Shown here: positions 24,114-33,619 of the stretch, piece by piece
Position numbering within the stretch: the stretch's first letter is position 1
How the letters are laid out: every line of letters begins with the position of its first letter
NCBI GenBank assembly: GCA_905233345.1
Contig: CAJODQ010000003.1
Span: forward strand, 1 to 64,000
DNA: 64,000 nucleotides
Direction of reading: 5' to 3'
Origin: an uncultured Bacteroidales bacterium
Lineage (GTDB): Bacteria > Bacteroidota > Bacteroidia > Bacteroidales > UBA932
The notes under the pieces: model-generated
Told to the model about the DNA's origin: nothing
What the model saw: the letters and a program-made list of their open reading frames with translations, nothing else
The model's database searches: none
Made by a program: the position numbers and the translations under genes

Positions 24114-24914
24114 TTACATCGCTTTATAAACCTTCGCGATCAGGCGGAAGATGGGGCGGGAAAGCCATGGGGGGGTGTGTTTGCGGAAGGCGGAGACCAG
24201 TTGGATATGGCGTAATTTCCGGCGCATTTCGCGGCGGACGTCAAAGCCTTTGGCGAGGAGAATCTCGTAGATTTCTTTTTCGGAGGCGTAGTGGTTGTCG
24301 TGCGTGACCCCGGAACTGAGTTCCACGCGGGAGATGAGGCGGTCGAAGTGCATGAACTGCCGGCCTTCCTGGACGAAAGAGATGGACTGTTCGAAATCGG
24401 CCGCGTAGCGATAGCTTAGCTCGAAGGGGTGGGCATTGTGCAGGGCTGTCCGGACGAAGGTGGCCTGGGGAGAGATGCACATCTTGTGATTCCGGCAAGC
24501 CTGGGGCGGTGCGGAGATCAAGGTGCCGAAATCCCAGACTTGTTCTGTGTTTCCATACACGATGTCGGCTTCAGGATGCTCGCGGATGAAGGCAGCCGCG
24601 TCGGCGACGACATCCGGGTCGACGAATACATCGTCGGCGTTGAGGAAGAGGATCCATTCACCGGTTGCCAGGCGGGCGCCCTTGTTCATGGCGTCGTAAA
24701 GGCCTTTGTCGGGTTCGCTGACAATGCGGCCGCAACGCTCGATGCGTTCGCGGTAGCGCTCGACGATCTGCATCGTGGCGTCTTTGCTGGCGCCGTCGAT
24801 GATCAGGTACTCCAGGTTATCGTAGTGCTGGGAAACCACAGACTGGATGGTCCGTTCAACGACGGAAGCGGCGTTGAAAGTGACGGTGATGATCGATATC
24901 CTGGGTTGAATCAT
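24114..24914 (-). CDS. GT2 family glycosyltransferase
   Basis: A 266-residue GT-A enzyme. ISIITVTFNAASVVERTI opens the fold, LIIDGASKDAT follows, and LFLNADDVF holds the DxD-like metal site. Proteins with IVSEPDKGLYDAMNKG are frequent in Bacteroidetes polysaccharide loci and transfer various hexoses. It is the last gene of the minus-strand run that starts at dnaN, three bases after fcl. Donor and acceptor are unknown; GDP-fucose or GDP-mannose are possible from its neighbours. Confidence 0.85.
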   Translation of the reverse strand: MIQPRISIITVTFNAASVVERTIQSVVSQHYDNLEYLIIDGASKDATMQIVERYRERIERCGRIVSEPDKGLYDAMNKGARLATGEWILFLNADDVFVDPDVVADAAAFIREHPEADIVYGNTEQVWDFGTLISAPPQACRNHKMCISPQATFVRTALHNAHPFELSYRYAADFEQSISFVQEGRQFMHFDRLISRVELSSGVTHDNHYASEKEIYEILLAKGFDVRREMRRKLRHIQLVSAFRKHTPPWLSRPIFRLIAKVYKAM

Positions 24915-24917
24915 GGC

Positions 24918-25859
24918 CTATCGTTCTGCCCGCATCGGGTTGTTGAGGAAATCCTGATAAGCCAGACGAATGCCGTCTTCCAGTTCGGTCTTGTAGGTCC
25001 AGCCGAGGGCCGTGGCCTTGGAAACGTCAAGCAGTTTCCGCGGCGTGCCGTTCGGACGGGTGGTGTCCCATTCGATGCGGCCTTTGTAGTCAACGACCTG
25101 GGCGACCAGTTCCGTCAGCTGCTTGATGGTGAGTTCTTTTCCGGTACCGGCATTGACTGTTTCGTTGCCGGAATAGTGGTTCATCAGGAACACGCAGAGG
25201 TTGGCCAGGTCGTCTACATAGAGGAACTCGCGCAGCGGCGAGCCGTCGCCCCAGCAGGTCACGCTGTCGAGCCCGGCCTCTTTGGCTTCGTGGAAACGGC
25301 GGATCAACGCCGGCAGCACGTGGCTGTGCTCCGGGTGATAGTTGTCGTTGGGGCCATAGAGGTTGGTGGGCATGACGGAAATATAGTCGGTGCCGTACTG
25401 GCGGTTGAGGAACTCGCAGTATTTCAAGCCGCTGATCTTGGCCAGGGCATAGGCTTCGTTGGTCTTTTCCAGTTCGCCGGTCAGCAGGCAGTTCTCTTTC
25501 ATGGGTTGCGGCGCCAGGCGGGGATAGATGCAGCTGCTGCCCAGGAATTCCAGCTTCTTGCAGCCGTTTTTCCATGCCGCGTGGATGACGTTCATCTCCA
25601 GGATCATGTTGTCGTACATGAAATCGGCGAGGGCGTTCTGGTTGGCAACGATGCCGCCGACCTTGGCGGCGGCGAGAAAAACGTATTCGGGTTTTTCGGC
25701 AGCGAAGAAGGCCTCTACGTCGGCCTGTCGGGTCAGGTCGAGTTCCTTGTGCGTCCGCAGAACCAGATTGTGGTAGCCCTGGCGCTGGAGTTCGCGCACG
25801 ATGGCGGAACCCACCATGCCGCGGTGCCCGGCAACGTAGATTTTACTATTCTTCTCCAT
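24918..25859 (-). CDS. fcl: GDP-L-fucose synthase
   Basis: A 313-residue extended SDR that epimerises and reduces the Gmd product to GDP-L-fucose. It has the NADP loop in GHRGMVGSA, the family stretch FLGSSCIYP, and Tyr/Lys in [19 protein letters not shown] and the C-terminal [12 protein letters not shown] are also typical. It overlaps the end of gmd by 14 bases. With gmd and a GT10 gene it forms a complete route from GDP-mannose to fucosylated glycan. Confidence 0.94.
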   Translation of the reverse strand: MEKNSKIYVAGHRGMVGSAIVRELQRQGYHNLVLRTHKELDLTRQADVEAFFAAEKPEYVFLAAAKVGGIVANQNALADFMYDNMILEMNVIHAAWKNGCKKLEFLGSSCIYPRLAPQPMKENCLLTGELEKTNEAYALAKISGLKYCEFLNRQYGTDYISVMPTNLYGPNDNYHPEHSHVLPALIRRFHEAKEAGLDSVTCWGDGSPLREFLYVDDLANLCVFLMNHYSGNETVNAGTGKELTIKQLTELVAQVVDYKGRIEWDTTRPNGTPRKLLDVSKATALGWTYKTELEDGIRLAYQDFLNNPMRAER

Positions 25860-26916
25860 GATTGAGTTTCTTGACTTTTTTCATGTCGTGGGCGACCATG
25901 ATGCGGACGAGTTCTTCGAAGGAGGTCTTTTGGGGATTCCAGCCAAGCTTGGTGCGGGCTTTGGTGGGGTCACCGAGGAGTTGTTCGACTTCGGTGGGGC
26001 GGAAGTATTTCGGGTCGACTTCCACCAGAACTTTGCCCGTCGCCGTGTCGATACCTTTCTCGTTGACGCCTTCGCCTTCCCAGCGGAGCTTGATGCCTGT
26101 TTCCCGGAAGGCCAGTGTGCAGAATTCGCGGACGCTGTGATATTCACCGGTGGCGATGACAAAGTCTTCGGGCGTATCGTTCTGCAGCATCAGCCACATG
26201 CACTCCACATAGTCTTTCGCGTAGCCCCAGTCGCGCATGGCGCTCAGGTTGCCCAGATACAGCTTGTCCTGATGCCCCTGCGCAATGCGGGCGGCTGCCA
26301 GGGTGATCTTGCGGGTCACGAAGGTCTCGCCGCGGCGCTCGCTTTCATGGTTAAAGAGGATGCCGTTGACGGCGAAGATGCCGTAGGCTTCGCGGTAGTT
26401 CTTGACAATCCAGTAGCCGTATTGCTTGGCCACGCCGTAAGGGCTGCGGGGGTAGAAGGGCGTGTCCTCGTTCTGGGGGATTTCCACCACTTTCCCGAAG
26501 AGTTCCGAAGTGGAAGCCTGGTAGAGCCGGGTCTTTTTCTCCAAACCCAGGATGCGGATGGCTTCCAGCAGCCGGAGCGTGCCGACAGCATCGGCTTCGG
26601 CGGTATACTCCGGGCAGTCGAAAGAGACTTTGACATGGCTCTGCGCGGCGAGGTTGTACACTTCGTCGGGCTGAACCTGCTGCAGGATGCGGACCAGCGA
26701 GCTGCTGTCGGTCATGTCGCCGTAGTGGAGCTCGATGGTCTTCTTCTGTTTCATGTCGCGCACCCATTCGTCCAGATAGAGGTGTTCGATGCGGCCGGTA
26801 TTGAAGGAGCTGCTGCGGCGCATGATGCCGTGGACAGCGTAGCCTTTCTCGAGAAGGAATTCGGCCAGGAACGATCCGTCCTGTCCCGTAATGCCGGTGA
26901 TCAGTGCTGTCTTCAT
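25846..26916 (-). CDS. gmd: GDP-mannose 4,6-dehydratase
   Basis: A 356-residue extended SDR converting GDP-mannose to GDP-4-keto-6-deoxymannose. It starts [20 protein letters not shown] with the TGITGQDGS loop of Gmd, has STSELFGKV, Tyr/Lys in [10 protein letters not shown], and [16 protein letters not shown]. The open frame extends far upstream but the family start is clear at 26916. The start codon overlaps the stop of the fucosyltransferase by four bases. Confidence 0.95.
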   Translation of the reverse strand: MKTALITGITGQDGSFLAEFLLEKGYAVHGIMRRSSSFNTGRIEHLYLDEWVRDMKQKKTIELHYGDMTDSSSLVRILQQVQPDEVYNLAAQSHVKVSFDCPEYTAEADAVGTLRLLEAIRILGLEKKTRLYQASTSELFGKVVEIPQNEDTPFYPRSPYGVAKQYGYWIVKNYREAYGIFAVNGILFNHESERRGETFVTRKITLAAARIAQGHQDKLYLGNLSAMRDWGYAKDYVECMWLMLQNDTPEDFVIATGEYHSVREFCTLAFRETGIKLRWEGEGVNEKGIDTATGKVLVEVDPKYFRPTEVEQLLGDPTKARTKLGWNPQKTSFEELVRIMVAHDMKKVKKLNHGEE

Positions 26917-27893
26917 TTCATTTTTCGGATTTGGATGTACCGCTTGAGGGATGCGATGATTCCCCACGGGCTGAATTGGTAGAGCTTTTCTTTCAGAAGG
27001 GCCCTTTTCTGGCAGGTGGCGCGGGCCTGTGAACGGTTGGTGCGGCGGGCGCTTTCTATCGGTCGGTCGAAGATGCCGTACAGGAAGGCCTGCAGGTTCT
27101 CTTCCATCCGGTCGATGTCGCGCTCCGGCCCCGAGAGGGCGGACGCCCGCATCATCTTCAGGTAAAGTTCGTCGCTGCTGTCGATGCGGCGGACGGCCTC
27201 GACCACTTCGTCCCAGGTGCGGAAGTCGTGGCAGTTCACGAAGGCCTGCGTGTTGAACTCCCGGCCGATGAAGGGATTGCCCCAGTAGATGGGAATGGTC
27301 TGCGCGGCAAGTGCCTTCATCAGGATGCCAGACGTGTATCCGGGATGGCTGCACTCCTCGAAGGCGATGCTGAACTTGTAGTTCGACAGGAACTGGTGCT
27401 GCTCCGTGACCACGCCTTCCAGATTGTTGAGGAGATGCCCGCCCGATTCGACGGGACGGTAGTCGGACAGCCGCCGGAAGAACAGGTCCCGTTCCGGCGT
27501 TTCTTCGTCGAGGTCATAGTAGAATCCGCAGAATCCGCCCTTGCTCCGGATGTTGTCGGACGTGAAGTAAGTCTTGTCGTTCATCAGTTCGAAAGCTTCG
27601 CGGTCCAGGTAGTAGGCGGGGAAGCGGAAATAGCGGTCGCCGAGCGTCAGGTAATCGAAACCGATGGCATAGTCGCAGTCGTTGAAGTCGGGGGCGATGT
27701 TCTCCCGGGTATAGAAGATCCGGATGCCGTTGTGTTTCAGGTGACGCTCCCCGTAGTTCGAATAGAAGACGTAGTCGGGCTCCTTGCTCAGCTCAACGGA
27801 GTAGCGCTGGAGCAGCGTCCGGTAGAGCAGGCTCTTCTCCGGAACGAATCCCGGCTCGAAATCCACGAAGGCGACTTTGATCAGTTTTCCCAT
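26913..27893 (-). CDS. GT10 alpha-1,3/4-fucosyltransferase
   Basis: A 326-residue fucosyltransferase. The family signature is clear: [18 protein letters not shown] followed by [13 protein letters not shown]. The C-terminal part is basic, as in membrane-associated bacterial FucTs. It would use the GDP-fucose made by the two genes after it. Bacterial GT10 enzymes usually build Lewis-like structures or fucosylated O-glycans. The acceptor is unknown. Confidence 0.9.
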   Translation of the reverse strand: MGKLIKVAFVDFEPGFVPEKSLLYRTLLQRYSVELSKEPDYVFYSNYGERHLKHNGIRIFYTRENIAPDFNDCDYAIGFDYLTLGDRYFRFPAYYLDREAFELMNDKTYFTSDNIRSKGGFCGFYYDLDEETPERDLFFRRLSDYRPVESGGHLLNNLEGVVTEQHQFLSNYKFSIAFEECSHPGYTSGILMKALAAQTIPIYWGNPFIGREFNTQAFVNCHDFRTWDEVVEAVRRIDSSDELYLKMMRASALSGPERDIDRMEENLQAFLYGIFDRPIESARRTNRSQARATCQKRALLKEKLYQFSPWGIIASLKRYIQIRKMK

Positions 27894-27894
27894 A

Positions 27895-28722
27895 TTATCG
27901 TTGGAACAGGTTGTTTTTCAGGTAATCCCGGATGGCGAGCAGTTTTCCTTTCTTGAAGGAGATCCATCGGATGGTGCGCCGATGGCCCGGATAGAGCCCC
28001 TTGTCACGGGCATATTGCACGAAGGCTTCCAGGCTGCCCAGCCGCTGGCGCCAGCGTTCCGGGTCCCGGCGGACGCTGAGCGAGGCGGGTGCTACGAAAT
28101 AGTTGTATAGCGGCTCTTTCACGCGGGCGGCGCTCCGGGCGGACAGCCAGCTGCAGCAGACGAGGCAGGTGTCTTCTGCGCTGTGGAAGGGCGGGAACTG
28201 GATTCCGTTCTCCTGCAGGAACGCCCGGCGGAACAGGTAGGTCCACAGGTACGTGACCATCTGGCGCAGGATGCGTCCGCGTTCCGTTTCGTCGAGCGGG
28301 CCGGACGGGAAGTCCGGATTTTGCAGGGTTTCGGTGCCGGAGAGGCTGTATTGCGTGGCGTCGCAGCAGGCCAGGTCGGCGTTGACGGCCGCAGCGGCGG
28401 CGTAGAGTTTTTCGCAGAATCCGGGTTCGAGCGTGTCGTCGCTGTCGAGGAAGGCCAGATACTCGCCCGTGGCGGCCTGGATGCCGACGTTCCGTGCGAC
28501 GCCCGGGCCGGAGTTGGACGGGGTCTCCAGGAACCGGAACCGGACCGGACCGGCGTAGTCCGCCAGATGGCGGCGGGCCTTCTCGACGGTGTCGTCTCCG
28601 CCGTGGTCGTCCACCAGGAGGACTTCCAGGTCGCCGAGGGTCTGGGCCGTCACGGAATCCAGGCAGGCGGCGATGGTATCTTCGGCCTGGTAGACGGGGA
28701 TGATGATCGATACCTTAGGCAT
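27895..28722 (-). CDS. GT2 family glycosyltransferase
   Basis: A 275-residue GT-A enzyme starting MPKVSIIIPVYQAEDTI. The nucleotide-sugar site includes LLVDDHGGDDT and the metal-binding FLDSDDTLE; HSAEDTCLV gives the ED acid site. The C-terminal basic tail suggests membrane contact. It overlaps the YfhO gene by eight bases and precedes the GT10 gene by one base. Sugar specificity cannot be read from the sequence. Confidence 0.87.
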   Translation of the reverse strand: MPKVSIIIPVYQAEDTIAACLDSVTAQTLGDLEVLLVDDHGGDDTVEKARRHLADYAGPVRFRFLETPSNSGPGVARNVGIQAATGEYLAFLDSDDTLEPGFCEKLYAAAAAVNADLACCDATQYSLSGTETLQNPDFPSGPLDETERGRILRQMVTYLWTYLFRRAFLQENGIQFPPFHSAEDTCLVCCSWLSARSAARVKEPLYNYFVAPASLSVRRDPERWRQRLGSLEAFVQYARDKGLYPGHRRTIRWISFKKGKLLAIRDYLKNNLFQR

Positions 28723-31177
28723 GGCTTTCCGGACTGCGCTTGAAACAGGGCCCGAAGGCCAGAATCAGCAAGGCGGCCATGAGCAGATACATCACCAGGA
28801 TGCAGGCCGTGGCGATGTTGTCGCCCTTGCGGACGCTGTCGGGGTCGAAGAGGAAGGTGATGTGGTGGCTGCCGGCCGGGACGTTGAGGGCTCGCAGGGT
28901 GTAGTTCACGCGGAAGTGGTCGACGGGCTGGCCATCGATGGATGCCTTCCAGCCGTACGGGTAGTAGATTTCAGAGAAAGCGATTGTTCCCGGCTGGGAC
29001 GTCGTGTAATCGTAGTCGAGTTGCTTGGGCGTATAGGCGGTCAAATGCACTTCTGCATCGGGCGCAATGCCGGGGTTCGGCTCGCGGACGAAGTCGGCGA
29101 AACTGCTGTCGACGACGGCCGTATGGCGCAGGTCGATCTCGTTGAGGGCGTCGCTCTCGGCCCTGGCGCCGTCGGCTACAACCAATGACTCTACGAACCA
29201 GGCATTGCCCAGTGCGTTGGGGTTCAGCTTGATTTCAGGCTGGCCGTTTTCATCGGCGACGATGATATATTTGGCATTGAGCATGCCGATGACGGGCATG
29301 TGCATCTGGCTGAGGTGTTCGTCGATCAGGTCCTGGTAGCGGCGCAACTTGGCTGCGTGGTAACCACCGATGGACTTGAGGTAGTAAGACGATCGTGATT
29401 CGTTGAACGTATTGGTGGTGAGGTTCATGATCCGGAAGTGCGGATCCGTGTCCTGAAGGAGTGCTTCTTCCCAGGGTTCTTTGTCGTAGATATGCTGGGC
29501 AGTGGTCGGGGTCTGGAAGTAGCTGTCGTTGAAGTAGCGCTTGTCCACCGGCCAGAGGTCAGCGAGGATCAGCACGCCGAGCCCAAGGGCCAGCGGCGCC
29601 AGCTTGAGTTTCTTTTCGTTGAAGAGATAGACGAGGGCGCAGGCGGCGATGATGAAGGCGAAACTGCGCCAGGCATCACCGGTCAGGAGCGTAGCCCGGT
29701 CTGCCTTGATGGCATCGATGACTGCGGAAGGCAACTGGGCCAGGTAGCTGGTGTCGTAGGGGCCGGTAAAATCGTACATCGATTTGCCGAACAGAGCGAA
29801 GAAAAGGCAGAGACCGGCCGTCACGCCACCGGCAATGAGGATATCTTTGCGGGCTTTCTCTTTCGGGACGGATCCGTCCATCAGGGCTTTAAGGGCCAGG
29901 AAGCCCAGCAACGGCATGGCGATCTCGGCCACGACCAGGATGGAGGACACCGCCCGGAACTTGTTGTAGAGCGGGAAGTGGTTGAAAAAGAGTTCCGTCA
30001 GCCACATGAAGTTGGATCCCCAGGCCAGCATGATGGAAAAGACCGTGGAAATCAGCAGCGCCCATTTGTAGGGCCCCTTGACGATGAGGCAGCCCAGCAG
30101 GAAGAGGAAGCAGATGATGGCGCCCATGTAGACGTTGCCGGAGGTGAAGGGCTGCGGGCCCCAGTAGAGGGGGATGGCTTGCACGAAGTCCCGGGCAGCG
30201 CGGGGCGGGAGACCCAGAGCCACGGCCGTCTTGTAGGTGTGTGACGACTTGTCCAGTTCGTAATTGGAGGAGCCTCCCTTGAAGCCCGGGATCAGGAAGC
30301 TGAAGGACTCGTCGATGCCGTAGCTCCACTGGGTGGCGTATTGGATGTCCAGGCCTTTCTGGGGAGAAGCATCGGCGCTTTCCCCTTCAGGGACAAGGTC
30401 TGAATGACCGCCGCGCATGGTTTCCTGAGTGTATTCCCGGTTGGCGAAGATGTTGGAACTGCCCGTTCCCAGGCCGATACCCAGCGAGAGCACGAACAGC
30501 AGGGTGGCGATCCCCAGATCTTTCCAGCGCTTCTCCCGGGCATGCTGGACGAATTCGGCCACATAGCACACGCCGATCATCATGAAGATGTAATAGGACA
30601 TCTGGGGATGCGGACTGAATCCCATGGCTGTGAAAAACATGACCATGAGACTACCCAATAGATATTTCTTGCGGAAAATCAGGAAGAAGCCGGCCGCCAC
30701 AAGCGGGATGAACGCCAGGGAAATAGGCTTGGTAAAATGACCGGCGGCAATGATGATCAGGAAGTAGGACGACAGGCCGACCGCGATGCCGCCGATAATC
30801 GAGAGCCATTTGTTGACCCCGAAACAGCGCATCATCAGGGTAAAACTGAGGAAATAGAAGATGAGGATCCATGCGGGATGGTCCATGCCTCGGTGGAAGA
30901 AAAGAATAAACGGCCGCATAATGGCTTCGGAACGGTAATATCCACCACCGATCTGATATGTGGGCATGCCGCTGAACACTGCCCCTGTCCACCAGCTGTA
31001 ATCTCCTGTAGCATTATAATACCGGCTGGTTTCTTGGAAATTAGAAACGGCATTCACATTATCCCCTGACTGCAGCACCTTGCCCTGCAACACCGGCTTG
31101 CAATAAATGAAAGCCAGCGCAAAAGCCAGAATCACCGCCAAAAGGATGGCACCATATTTCTCAAAAAAACTTTTCAT
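28715..31177 (-). CDS. YfhO family membrane protein (GT-C-like)
   Basis: An 820-residue polytopic membrane protein with about 12 hydrophobic segments and a C-terminal soluble domain near residues 570-760. YfhO proteins are GT-C-fold relatives thought to use polyprenyl-phosphate sugars on the outer face of the inner membrane; in Bacillus one decorates lipoteichoic acid. The motifs SGDNVNAVSNFQ and MPTYQIGGGYY in the first loop, and PYGWKASIDG with NYTLRALNVPAGSH near the end, are typical. It overlaps genes on both sides. Confidence 0.85.
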   Translation of the reverse strand: MKSFFEKYGAILLAVILAFALAFIYCKPVLQGKVLQSGDNVNAVSNFQETSRYYNATGDYSWWTGAVFSGMPTYQIGGGYYRSEAIMRPFILFFHRGMDHPAWILIFYFLSFTLMMRCFGVNKWLSIIGGIAVGLSSYFLIIIAAGHFTKPISLAFIPLVAAGFFLIFRKKYLLGSLMVMFFTAMGFSPHPQMSYYIFMMIGVCYVAEFVQHAREKRWKDLGIATLLFVLSLGIGLGTGSSNIFANREYTQETMRGGHSDLVPEGESADASPQKGLDIQYATQWSYGIDESFSFLIPGFKGGSSNYELDKSSHTYKTAVALGLPPRAARDFVQAIPLYWGPQPFTSGNVYMGAIICFLFLLGCLIVKGPYKWALLISTVFSIMLAWGSNFMWLTELFFNHFPLYNKFRAVSSILVVAEIAMPLLGFLALKALMDGSVPKEKARKDILIAGGVTAGLCLFFALFGKSMYDFTGPYDTSYLAQLPSAVIDAIKADRATLLTGDAWRSFAFIIAACALVYLFNEKKLKLAPLALGLGVLILADLWPVDKRYFNDSYFQTPTTAQHIYDKEPWEEALLQDTDPHFRIMNLTTNTFNESRSSYYLKSIGGYHAAKLRRYQDLIDEHLSQMHMPVIGMLNAKYIIVADENGQPEIKLNPNALGNAWFVESLVVADGARAESDALNEIDLRHTAVVDSSFADFVREPNPGIAPDAEVHLTAYTPKQLDYDYTTSQPGTIAFSEIYYPYGWKASIDGQPVDHFRVNYTLRALNVPAGSHHITFLFDPDSVRKGDNIATACILVMYLLMAALLILAFGPCFKRSPESHA

Positions 31178-31623
31178 ACAATCGTAATCTGATCTATCGT
31201 TTCTCCCCGCTCAATTGGCGCGGGAGCGGTCAATTCAAACAAAAGGAGGTCGCCGATGCGCAGCGACACGTGCCGCGACACACGCTCCAACCCCTCAATG
31301 ATCGGGACGAACGCCACGTCGCCCAGCGAATCCACGGGCTGAAAGTCGCGTGACACCCAGGTTGCACGGTCCAGGAACGGCGTCACTTCGCCGGAGGCCA
31401 GCACGCCGTAGAAGCAGATGCCCGGAGCCCAGCTGCTGAAGTAGCGGAGGGAGAAGCGGGGTGCGATGGCCTTGCCGGCCTTGTCGATGCGGATGCAGCG
31501 GCAACGGGCGGCCTGGGCACCGGTGCAGTCGTCGGGCAGGCAGAAGCGGTCGGCATCCCGCACGAGCGTGATGTCGGGGCGGGAATACCAGCTACCGTCG
31601 GTCCTGACGACATGGAGGTTCAT
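31174..31623 (-). CDS. Small FAH-like protein, probably without catalytic metal site
   Basis: A 149-residue protein of uncertain function. Parts resemble the fumarylacetoacetate hydrolase (FAH) fold: IRIDKAGKAIAPRFSLRYF near residues 44-62 and VSRHVSLRIGDLLLFEL near 115-131. The family's H/E-x-E and FDG metal-binding regions are not present, and the chain is much shorter than normal. It may be a reduced, non-enzymatic relative. It overlaps both the exonuclease and the YfhO genes by four bases. The family assignment is tentative. Confidence 0.5.
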   Translation of the reverse strand: MNLHVVRTDGSWYSRPDITLVRDADRFCLPDDCTGAQAARCRCIRIDKAGKAIAPRFSLRYFSSWAPGICFYGVLASGEVTPFLDRATWVSRDFQPVDSLGDVAFVPIIEGLERVSRHVSLRIGDLLLFELTAPAPIERGETIDQITIV

Positions 31624-32411
31624 TGCATCGAGAGTTTAATCCGGGTGAGCTGCTGCTTGGTGTCGAGCGTGAAGTCGCCGTCCATCATCCAGTTGTAGTA
31701 CGAGGGCTCTTTCGTCAGCACGTCGACCACGCGGCGGCCGCGGTGCTTGCCGAAGTTGAACACGGGTTCGTCGTTGTCGTCCAGGACGATGCGGCCGGCG
31801 TAGTCGACCAGGCGGTTCTGGCAGGAGTATTTGGCGAGGTAGGCCACGTCGTTTTGCAGGGGGTCTTCCTCGTCGTTGGCGTAGCGGTCGAGCTGGGCCT
31901 CCAGCACTTCGTAGGTGGCCATGGTGTCGGCCTCGGCGGAGTGTGCGTTGTCGAGGTTCTGCCCGCAGTAGAATTTATAGGCGGCTTTCAGCGTGCGCTG
32001 CTCTTTCTTGTGGAAGATGTTCTGCACGTCCACGAGCTTGCGCTTGCGGAAATCAAAATCGACGCCGGCGCGGAGAAATTCCTCGGCCAGCATCGGGATG
32101 TCGAATTTCAGGGAGTTGTAACCCGCGATGTCGCAACCCTCCATGAACTTGGCCAGCGACTTGGCCACCTGCTTGAAGGTGGGGCAGTCTTTCACGTCTT
32201 CGTCGCTGATGCCATGGACGGCCTGAGCACCGGGCGTGATGGGGATGGTGGGGTTGAGGCGGCGGGTCTTGACCTCCACGTCGTTGGGCTGTCCGGAGCC
32301 GCCGGGCGACACTTTGACAATGGAAATCTCCACGATGCGGTCGGACGCAACGTTCAATCCTGTGCTCTCGATGTCGAAAAACAGGAGGGGATTCTTCAGC
32401 GCGAGTTGCAT
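31620..32411 (-). CDS. DnaQ-like 3'-5' exonuclease
   Basis: A 263-residue DEDDh exonuclease. Acidic residues lie in FFDIESTGL (Asp, Glu), in LKFDIPML, and in the last motif AHSAEADTMATYE, where His and Asp are seen. The last 60 residues form an added domain (FNFGKHRGRRVVDV) found in Bacteroidetes versions of this protein. It follows dnaN by 11 bases and may act in proofreading or repair; it is not fused to a polymerase. Confidence 0.88.
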   Translation of the reverse strand: MQLALKNPLLFFDIESTGLNVASDRIVEISIVKVSPGGSGQPNDVEVKTRRLNPTIPITPGAQAVHGISDEDVKDCPTFKQVAKSLAKFMEGCDIAGYNSLKFDIPMLAEEFLRAGVDFDFRKRKLVDVQNIFHKKEQRTLKAAYKFYCGQNLDNAHSAEADTMATYEVLEAQLDRYANDEEDPLQNDVAYLAKYSCQNRLVDYAGRIVLDDNDEPVFNFGKHRGRRVVDVLTKEPSYYNWMMDGDFTLDTKQQLTRIKLSMQ

Positions 32412-32422
32412 GGGCTGAGCGC

Positions 32423-33550
32423 TTAGGCGTTGATCATCACAGGCATCAGCAGGGCGCGGATATCCTGGCCGGAAGCGGATTCGTCGGCGGGGACGATGAG
32501 CGCGGCGCGGGCCGGATCGGCCAGCTGCATGCAGATGTGCTGGTACGGGAGGTTGCCGAGGATCTCGAGCAGGAACGGCGCCTTGAAGCCGATCTCCATC
32601 TCCTGGCCGTCGTACTGGCAGGGGAGGGTCTCATGGGCGGACATCGAGAAGCCGAGGTCCTGCGCGGAGATGAGCACTTCGTTCTGCGAGAGTTTCAGGC
32701 GGATCTGGTTGGAGATCTGGTTGGAGCACACGGCAATACGTTTCACGACGCCCAGCAGGTCGGCGCGGCCGATCACCAGGTGGTTGTCGTTGTTCTTCGG
32801 GATCACGCTCCGGTAGGCCGGGTAGTTGCCTTCGATCAGGCGGCAGACCAGGATGCTGGTGCCGAAGCTGAAATAGGCGTTCTTGTTGTCGTAGCGGATG
32901 GTGATGTCTTCATCGACCTTGGCCAGGATGCTCTTGAGGATGGAGGCCGGTTTCTTGTGGAGGATGAAGCTGGACTTCTGCGACACCTGCGCGTCGGTGA
33001 AGCTGTAGCAGATGAGCTTGTGGGCGTCGGAGGCGACCAGGGTGGTCCTTTCCGGGTCGATGTCGAAGAAGATACCGTTCATCACCGGGCGGAGCTCCTC
33101 TTCGGCGGTGGCGTAGATGGTGTTGTTGATGCCGTCGAGCAGGACCGAGGCGGGGATGACCACGCTCTCGGAGATGTCGCCGATGGTCGGGAGCTCGGGG
33201 AAATCCGCAGCGTCGAAGCAGGGGATCTTCGAGGCGCCACTGGCCCAGACGATATCCATGACGGAACTGCCCTCGTCGACGCTGAAGGCCAGGGGCTGGT
33301 CGGGGAACTCCTTGAGGGAGTCGGTCAGCAGTTTGGCGGGAACGGCGGTGGCACCTTCCTGCGACACCTGCGCGATCTCGACCGTGGTCTTGAGGGTGGT
33401 CTCACCGTCGGATGCCGTTACGGTCAGGGTGTTGCCTTCCAACTGGAACAGGAAGTTCTCCAGGATGGAGTTGGTGGGCTTGGGGACGATGACTTTCGAG
33501 ACGGACATCAGGCCGCTGAGAAGTTCGGAACTGGATACTGCGAATTTCAT
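32423..33550 (-). CDS. dnaN: DNA polymerase III beta subunit (sliding clamp)
   Basis: A 375-residue clamp, the normal length, made of three similar domains. MKFAVSSSELLSGLMSVSKV begins domain 1, and the C-terminal end IRALLMPVMINA is typical. It rings DNA and tethers the replicative polymerase. It is the first gene of a packed minus-strand run that continues into exonuclease, YfhO and sugar genes, unlike the dnaA-linked position in many bacteria. A promoter box lies 46-53 bases upstream. Confidence 0.96.
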   Translation of the reverse strand: MKFAVSSSELLSGLMSVSKVIVPKPTNSILENFLFQLEGNTLTVTASDGETTLKTTVEIAQVSQEGATAVPAKLLTDSLKEFPDQPLAFSVDEGSSVMDIVWASGASKIPCFDAADFPELPTIGDISESVVIPASVLLDGINNTIYATAEEELRPVMNGIFFDIDPERTTLVASDAHKLICYSFTDAQVSQKSSFILHKKPASILKSILAKVDEDITIRYDNKNAYFSFGTSILVCRLIEGNYPAYRSVIPKNNDNHLVIGRADLLGVVKRIAVCSNQISNQIRLKLSQNEVLISAQDLGFSMSAHETLPCQYDGQEMEIGFKAPFLLEILGNLPYQHICMQLADPARAALIVPADESASGQDIRALLMPVMINA

Positions 33551-33595
33551 GTTTGGTATAATTTTTATTATTTTTACTCCCGTTGGTTCGAATTA

Positions 33596-33603
33596 CAAAT
33601 ATA
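33596..33603 (-). promoter_or_regulatory. Promoter -7 box for dnaN
   Basis: On the minus strand this reads TATATTTG, an exact TAnnTTTG box, in the 69-base divergent gap between dnaN and htrA. It would give a leader of about 40 bases. No equally good plus-strand box was seen for htrA. Confidence 0.55.
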
Positions 33604-33619
33604 ATAAAAATACAGAAAC

